Position numbers and translations under genes: made by a program. Source: Diospyros lotus (Eukaryota > Streptophyta > Magnoliopsida > Ericales > Ebenaceae). Taken from it: a DNA stretch of 64,000 nt. Of this stretch, positions 57,495-64,000 are shown piece by piece. The stretch is from contig NC_068339.1 in the NCBI RefSeq assembly GCF_014633365.1, forward strand, positions 11,369,925-11,433,924, written 5' to 3'. The notes under the pieces were generated by a model. The model was not told the origin of the DNA, did no database searches, and was given only the letters and a program-made list of their open reading frames with translations. Position 1 is the stretch's first letter. Every line of letters starts with the position of its first letter.

Positions 57495-59127
57495 TTTCAT
57501 GGACAGGTAATCTTTTGACACCTCAAAGGAGGATTACCTGCAGTAAAAGCTTTCGCAACGAACTGTGCTCCAAAACCAGAGTCCAATGGTCAATAGCACC
57601 ACAAAAGTATAAGAGTAAACGAATCTTTCGGAGAGACCTGGTGCATCAATCTGCAATTTTAGCTATTTCAGATCGAGCATACAAATAAAACTGATCAAGC
57701 TAGATCTCTAACAACTTCGTGAAAATTGCGCTACAATCCTATAGCTTAATTTACTAGTTGGAGCAAAGCCCAAAAGACAAAAGGAAACAAAGATCCAAAT
57801 ATCAAGAAAGAGAACTACCAATCGTCAAATTAAGAAACGAGTAACACTACATAAGTTTTCAGTGAGACATTTTATCGAACAAGTGGTGGAAGTGGTATAC
57901 TCTGTTGCTTTCTTCGCTATAACCCAGTTTTCGTAAACCCCTGCCATATGAAAAGATCTCGCCGCAGAAAATAATTCCAAATTCCTAAAAAATTAATTTA
58001 AAACTTAAACTAGAGCTAAAACTAACAAATGGAAGCCCTAAAATGGCGAAAAACACAGTGCGCCAGAGAGCCTCAAGGGGGAAGCGGAGAGAACGAAGAG
58101 ACACATACCACAAGCATGCCGGAAAGCCATCGGTTACCGCCGCCAATCAAAGAACTTTCCCGTGGAAACCGAGGGCGAGGCCCAACGAAGAAGTTTAATG
58201 GCCGAAGCCGATGAGATGACGTGAGAAAACACTGCCAGTGCGTGTATGTATAAAAAGGACAGGCGAGAGCGCCAATAGAGGGATGACAACTAGGCAGGAA
58301 TTCCACGTCACAATCTTTGCTCATAATGTGCTGTAGGTTTAATATTTAATTATTTATAGTATTTAATTTGTGTATTCATTTTTATTCAAAAAGTTTTAAA
58401 ATAATTTTAATATAACCCTCTTCTTCTTGTTTTTATTTTTTTTTATTTTTTTAGGTTTTTTCAATTACTAAATAGAGAATTGTTGTCCTCAGTCTCAATT
58501 TTTGGCAAAGTTAAAACTGTTACCTAACACACATATTAATGCAATTGTTTGATATGGTCGATAGAAATAGGACAAAATGGTCCATCAAGTTAGGTAACAT
58601 GCTGTGTGTGAAATTTAGGGATGGGACAGAGCTTTTGTATTGCCAAATGCTTGTGAACAGGAGGGTGGCTCCAGGACAGTTATTCCAATGGACTACTTTG
58701 TCAACATCCACATTTTTCTGCTCAAAAGCAACCTCAGGTCTTTTGTCCCATTGATGGCACAATTATGTATAACACGGTCAACTCTCATCCTTAAGACACA
58801 AGTACACACTTTCGCTGTTCCCATCTCCATACCACCTGAAATGACCAAAACACCCCCTCATTTTGAACTCAAAAACAACAATATATCACCCCCCTACTTG
58901 TATATCTCATTATGTGGAGCTGCCTACATCAATTCTATATATATAGCAAATTGCAGACACATTCTACTTGTACCAACAAAGTGAAGAAAACAGTATCTGT
59001 TTCACGTAAGCTTAAGCAGAGTTACTCAGCCTTAGACCCTTAGCCATTGCTGCCTTTTTTTTTTTTTGTCACAATTTTAGCTAGAACTGTAGGAATTAAC
59101 ATGAACTGGGGTGCTGAATCAAGTGAG
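55421..59127. other. Non-coding DNA between the retrotransposon nest and the receptor kinase
   Basis: No gene is readable. It contains (AC)n at 55791-55813 and 57464-57492, and a T17-G9-T-G8 run at 57018-57052. The stretch 58020-58330 is GC-rich and promoter-like and may hold the first exon of the methyltransferase gene (see findings). Open frames 56948-57253 and 58640-58984 are composed of low-complexity or unmatched sequence. Confidence 0.55.
57018..57052. repeat. T17-G9-T-G8 homopolymer tract
   Basis: A T run flows directly into a G run, as at 32363. Confidence 0.9.
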
Positions 59128-62100
59128 TCATTGCAAGGGAAACGAATTCGGCTGCCGGGCTTGAGCAAGCATCTGGACAACTTCCCTCATGGTTGGCCTC
59201 TCCACACTCTGTTCTTGCACACACAGCATTGCCACAAAGAAGACCTGCATTGCTTCATCTAGAGGAACATTTTTCAGCCTCTCATCAAGGATTCTGACCA
59301 CCTTTTCTTTCGTCCAGTTCGTTTCAATCCTTGTCCATTGAACAATGTCCATCCCTTCTTCCCCAAAATCTCCCACTGGCCTCCTGCCTGTTACAAGCTC
59401 TAGAAGCACCACCCCGAAGCTGTAGACGTCGCTTTTCTCATCAACTTTTAATGTGTATGCATACTCTGTTACATGAGAACAACAGATAGAACTTAGGAAT
59501 TCGACTCGTTAACTGAGGGAAAGAAACAACAAAATATGTCAGTAAATGAAGAGGTAACTGAGCTTTATATCTGCATTACAGACAGGTTTCTCTTTATAGG
59601 GCTTGGTAAAAGTAAAGCTATATTGGATCCCAACCAGGATTCTCGAGGGGTTATGCTTTGGATTCATGCTCTTTTTCATTAGTTAAATGTTAAGTTTTTT
59701 AGTCAAAAAAGGGATTTTATATTGATCCAAAGGGGGATGGCATTATGGTTTCCGAGAAAAGAAAAAGCTCACCACCCATTCTTTGTGGGGGTGAAAAGGA
59801 AAAGTTGAAGGGGAGAATTTTCCTTTATGTTAGTGTGGTAGCCTTTCTTGGACTCCACATGATTCTCCTTCCTACTTTGGTTCAAAGACAGTATATACTT
59901 TCTATCTATACTTGGAAAACCTTTTTCTTTAATCATGGAGATGAAGAACCAGTGATCCAAACCATGATTTAGTTGACTGAAGGAAAAATTCTGCAGTTAA
60001 TGGCAGAAAATGTTCACCCGTCGAACTTTAGTATGCCTGAAATGCGGCGTTAAGCGGTGACAAAAATAGAATTGATTACCTGGAGCAATATAGCCATAAG
60101 AGCCGGCAATTGCAGACATGCACTCTGAAGTTCCGGTGTCTTGTAAGAACTTGGCAAGCCCGAAATCTGCTACATGAGCCTCGAAATCAGAGTTGAGCAA
60201 GATGTTGTTGGACTTGACATCGCGGTGAATTATCAAAGGAGAGCAGTCATGGTGCAAGTAACAGAGGCCTTTGGCCGCCTCCACGGCTATGTTGAGCCTG
60301 GTGTCCCACTTGAGATATGCACCTCTCTTGCCATGAAGAACTTCACCTAAGCTTCCATTTGGCATGTACTCGTAAACCAGCAAATTGGTGTCTTTGTTTG
60401 AACAGAACGCCATCAGTCGCACGATATTCCTGTGCCTGATCTTGCCCAGTGTCTGGATCTCTGCGGAGAGGCCATTGTCACGAGAAGAGCCTTTGCTTAT
60501 CCCCAACAGTTTCTTCACTGCTACTGGCTCTCCATTTGGCATTGTTCCTCTATACACAATCCCTGCTCCACCTCTGCCTATAATGTTGTTGTCTTTTAAG
60601 CATTCTAAGATGTTTTCGCTTCCAAATTCTAGCTTTTGGAATGCAGTAAGCTTCCATGAATTCGAATTCTTCCTCACCTTCCGGGTCTTGATAATTGCCA
60701 ATAGAGCAAAAACCAAGGAACAAAACAGAAGCCCCAAAGCAAAAATAAGCTTGTATTTTCCCGGGACCTTGGGTTTGTTGTCTTTTTGGTTGGTGGCTGC
60801 TACCGGTGAGGTTGACGAATAGTCACAGTGATTCGAGTACGATCCACAGAGATGAGGGTTGCCGATAAAGGAAGTGGAGTTGAATACAGAATATTGTCCG
60901 GTTTCAGGTATCCAGCCTGAGAAGTTATTGTGGGAAAAATCTGCAGAGGTTAGGCTCTTCATGGATCCTATTTCCCTGGGAAGGCTCTGGTTCAAGTGGT
61001 TCCAAGAGATGTTGAGGTAATTTAGAATGTGGATTTGAGCAATTTGAACTGGAATTGGACCTGAGAGTTGGTTTTGGCTCAAATCCAAGTAAGTCAGCAG
61101 GAAACAATTACCAATATCGGGAGGGATTCCACCAGAGAAGTTGTTTCTACTCATGTCTAACTTAAGGATATTCTTCAACCGGCCTATATCAGATGGAATA
61201 TCCCCCGTGAATCGATTTCCATTCAGAAGAAGGATCTTCAAGCTCGAGAAGTTTCCGATAGAAGAAGGAAGATAACCCGATAAGCGATTGTTTGACAGAT
61301 TCAGCTGGCTAAGTTTCGAAGGTACCTTGCCCATCTCCTCCTCAACCTGTCCAGTCAGATAATTGTTCTGTAGTTCCATCAGTGATAATTCAGGCAAGTA
61401 GAGAAAACCACTTGGTATCGATCCACTCAAGTAATTCTGCCCAAGTCGAACTCTTGAGAGCGTGTCGCATTTTCCCAAGTCCTCAGGTAGAGGACCAAAC
61501 AGAAAATTGTTCAGCAAAATCAAGATTTTCAACCTCCTTCCAGAACACAGAGAGTTAGGCACTTGCCCGGTGAGCTTGTTGGTGGAGAGATCAAGCTCAA
61601 TTAGCTTACCATTCTGTCCGAGCCATGGTGGGATGGATCCAGTGAAGTTGTTCTGCCAAAGCTTCAGGACCTCCAGCTTAGGCAGCTCGGCTATGAACCG
61701 AGGAATCTCACCATGAAACTTGTTGATGAACAGGTTCAGGAGGGTGAGCTCCTGCAGGCGCGAGAGCTCAACCGGGATCTCTCTTGTGAGCCCGTTGTTG
61801 GAAAGATCAAGGGACTTCAAGCTGGTGAGATTGCCTAGCTGGGGAGGGATTGAACCGATGAGCTGATTTGTTTGCAAAAACAGGGTGTCCAGCTTCTCCA
61901 GATTGCCCAACTCTGGAGGAATTGGACCTTTCAAGCCACAACTTGAGAGGTCTAAATGAACCAATTTGATCAGCTTGCCGAATTCGGGTGGGATTCCGCC
62001 ATCAAACTGATTGTAGTACCCCAAACGAAGATCCTTCAGATTATTAAGGTTCCCGAGCTCACCGGGTATAGAACCAACCAAATTGTTTCCTGCTAAGGAG

Positions 62101-62705
62101 AGAAAATCTAGCTGCTCTAGCCTTCCATAGCTAGCAGGGATTTCACCCGAAAAGTAATTCCCGCCAAAATCCAAATGCTTCAGCTTCGTAAGCTCGGCAA
62201 CCCCCAAAGGAAGAGAACCAGAGAATTCATTGTTGTAAGCATCCAGCACCAAGAGCTCCCTCAACTCCAAGAACTGCCAATCCAGGCTTCCATTAAACAG
62301 GTTATTTGAAATGTTGAGGAACTGCAGGCTTCCCAGCTTGTGAATTTCGGGTGGGAAAGCTCCCGAGAAGCTGTTTCCAGACACCGATAAGTTAACAAGA
62401 GTCTGAAGCTCAGTGATCACAGGTGAGAAAGAGCCAGAGATGTTGTAGTTAGACAAGTCCAGCAAAACCACTGATCTGTTCTCGGAGTCACACTTGATGC
62501 CGGTCCACGAGCAGAGGGACTCCAAGTTTAACATATTCCAGCTATCCAGAAAAGAGTTGGGAGCTTCAAATGCTTGTTTAAGAGAAATCAGAACCGAAGC
62601 CTGCCTCTTAAGAGACAGGGCCTGTAAAGAAACTGAATGAGAAGATCCGAGGAAAACGAGGAGGAGAGAAACGACGAGAGCAAGGCTAGCACCGGAAGCA
62701 GCCAT
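59128..62705 (-). CDS. BAM3: BAM3-like LRR receptor kinase (2 exons, 987 aa)
   Basis: Exons 62705-60080 and 59465-59128 join (IAP + [18 protein letters not shown]) to 987 aa, near the length of Arabidopsis BAM3. The start at [20 protein letters not shown] gives a clean signal peptide; an upstream in-frame ATG at 62798 would bury it. The order is: signal peptide (about 1-24), LRR N-terminal cap with [10 protein letters not shown], about 20 plant-type LRRs, membrane helix (about 651-672), then kinase with GRGGAG (710-715), VAVKK (Lys about 731), HRD (827-829) and DFG (847-849). All catalytic residues are present, so it should be an active RD kinase. BAM receptors sense CLE peptides; BAM3 acts in phloem and root meristem. 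Subfamily was judged by sequence feel ([40 protein letters not shown]) and by its neighbour, a DREPP gene. A BAM1/2 paralogue is less likely. Confidence 0.9.
59466..60079 (-). other. Intron of the BAM3-like gene
   Basis: 614 bp, GTAATC..ACAG, located in the kinase domain after YGYIAP, the position conserved in this receptor family. No coding or mobile sequence recognised inside. Confidence 0.9.
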
Positions 62706-63281
62706 TGCTGAACTATCAAGGTTGAAGAAAAGCAGTGAACATTTAAAGAATTGAAGAGAGAAAAAGAGAGGGCCTTGGATGCTTTTGAAATGGGACATTG
62801 GCTTTCATTTTATTTGCATCCTTTCCCCTGTATATTGTGGTATCTATCATCTTTAACTTTATGAAGAAAAGCAAAAGCGAAGTTTGTGCATAAAGATGCA
62901 CTCTTTGCCAACAGACCGTTTGATCAACCAAAATTCAGAAATCTGCAACCTTTTCTTTGTTGAAATTACTTGCCTGTCCTCCCCTAGCTTGAATCTGCTT
63001 GCATCCATGGTTTCTTGAAGCTTTAATTTGTTGCTTGCATCTTCAGCAAGCTTGCTAGCTGAATCTGATCAATCAGCAAAATCAGAGTTGGGTTTGGTTT
63101 TTGCATCTTTCCATGTAGATAGACAGCCTTGGGTTCAGTGGACCATCATTTTTTCTTTTGTTATTTTGCATAGAAATAAGAAGTAGCACTGAGGAGCTGC
63201 GCCTCTTACTTTAGACCACTTCAAGGAAAAAGGAAAAGCAACCATTTTACTTTGGAGTTTGTTGGATTCTAGGCTTTATAC

Positions 63282-63313
<32 letters not shown>

Positions 63314-64000
63314 AAAGAAAGAGCTAACACAGAGAATAATATTCATTTTTTGATCCGGTCAATGAACTCAGACGGCTGGGAAAGCAAGAAAAATACACAT
63401 TAATGGGCCTTGATTTTCATGTTAAGTGTGACACTCATTGGCAGCTAAGTAACAAGTGACCATGTTTTTGAATCAAAAGTTGCTGTCTTTTTTATTTTTT
63501 TTCCTCCTTTTAGGAAAGATGGGAGATGGGGCTGCCGGATTTGCAGCCGACGACAGCTCGGGAAATGATGAATGGGAGGGTCCAGAAGGGAACAGTTTTT
63601 GTTGAATTGATGAGCGATTATCCGTTGGGGGATACACTCAATTCACTGTGATGGCTTGAGCCCCATGTAAGGTTTGATGATGAGTGTTCATAGCTAGGAA
63701 GACAATCCATTATCATGGCTGGAATCTTCTTTGGTCCCTCCTGCATGAAACAAATCATGATCGTACTCCACTGCTAATTAAGATGCAAATTAGGCAAAGT
63801 TCATAAGTTCGTTAAGATGCAAAGCTAATTAAGTTCAGGTTTACTGTTGAGGACACATCAAATCCAGCCAGATGAAAATAGTTTTTATCACACAAAATCC
63901 AACAAAGAGTGCTTTGCTGCAGTTTATCTGATTCTGATGCAATTAAAGCCCTTTGATTTCACTGTAAATGCAAAAATATCTGATGGGTTGCTCAAACAAA
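62706..64000. other. Upstream flank of the BAM3-like gene
   Basis: Presumed promoter and leader of the kinase. A (CT)n tract is at 63282-63304. No second gene is seen to the right edge. Confidence 0.6.

Noticed and set aside
58073..58324. 83-codon minus-strand frame as a separate gene
   Set aside because: Better explained as a promoter and first-exon region; no domain is visible.

Overview
The window is nuclear DNA of a flowering plant, most likely a eudicot. The signs are AT-rich intergenic DNA full of microsatellites, genes with many short GT-AG introns, plant-only gene families (YCF3-interacting protein, DREPP cation-binding protein, purine permease, BAM-type receptor kinase) and Ty1/copia and Ty3/gypsy-like LTR retrotransposons. 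Species cannot be decided from the sequence alone.

Layout, left to right. (1) 416-2151, minus: the first four exons of a chloroplast photosystem I assembly factor (Y3IP1-like); the 3' end lies off the left edge. (2) 2.2-11.1 kb: AT-rich intergenic DNA with microsatellites and one probable degenerate DNA-transposon-like block (about 4.64-5.82 kb). (3) 11085-12335, minus: an intact single-exon purine permease. (4) 12.3-18.0 kb: non-coding, with a minisatellite (13.5 kb), a candidate solo LTR (14.7-15.4 kb) and a diverged long direct-repeat block (15.5-17.6 kb). (5) 18057-29292, plus: a complete 18-exon MCM6 replicative-helicase gene (837 aa) with paired E2F-type sites upstream, one GC-AG intron, and a full-length but decayed copia element (19933-24302) in intron 7. 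(6) 29.3-35.4 kb: intergenic, with a repeat block rich in palindromes (30.4-31.15 kb). (7) 35392-36679, plus: a four-exon DREPP/PCaP plasma-membrane cation-binding protein. (8) 40661-41434, minus: a HEMK2/N6AMT1-type glutamine methyltransferase. (9) 42425-55415: a three-level nest of retrotransposons. A gag-only gypsy-like element (5-bp duplication GTTAT) holds a 5'-truncated copia element B, which holds a complete copia element C (5-bp duplication GATTG). (10) 55.4-59.1 kb: non-coding, with a possible first exon and promoter of the methyltransferase gene near 58.1 kb. (11) 59128-62705, minus: a complete two-exon BAM3-like LRR receptor kinase (987 aa).

The host genes are housekeeping or developmental and do not form a pathway. 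Their neighbourhood is informative: from memory, Arabidopsis carries MCM6 and Y3IP1 close together on chromosome 5 near a PCaP paralogue, and PCaP1 next to BAM3 on chromosome 4. This window would then represent the pre-duplication order, inflated here by transposons.

I found no new enzymatic or defence system. The most interesting points are the nested retrotransposon stratigraphy with a gag-only outer element, the same DSG-to-DSR protease change in all three copia elements at what would have been CHG methylation sites, and a possible 16-kb first intron of the methyltransferase gene that would contain the whole nest.
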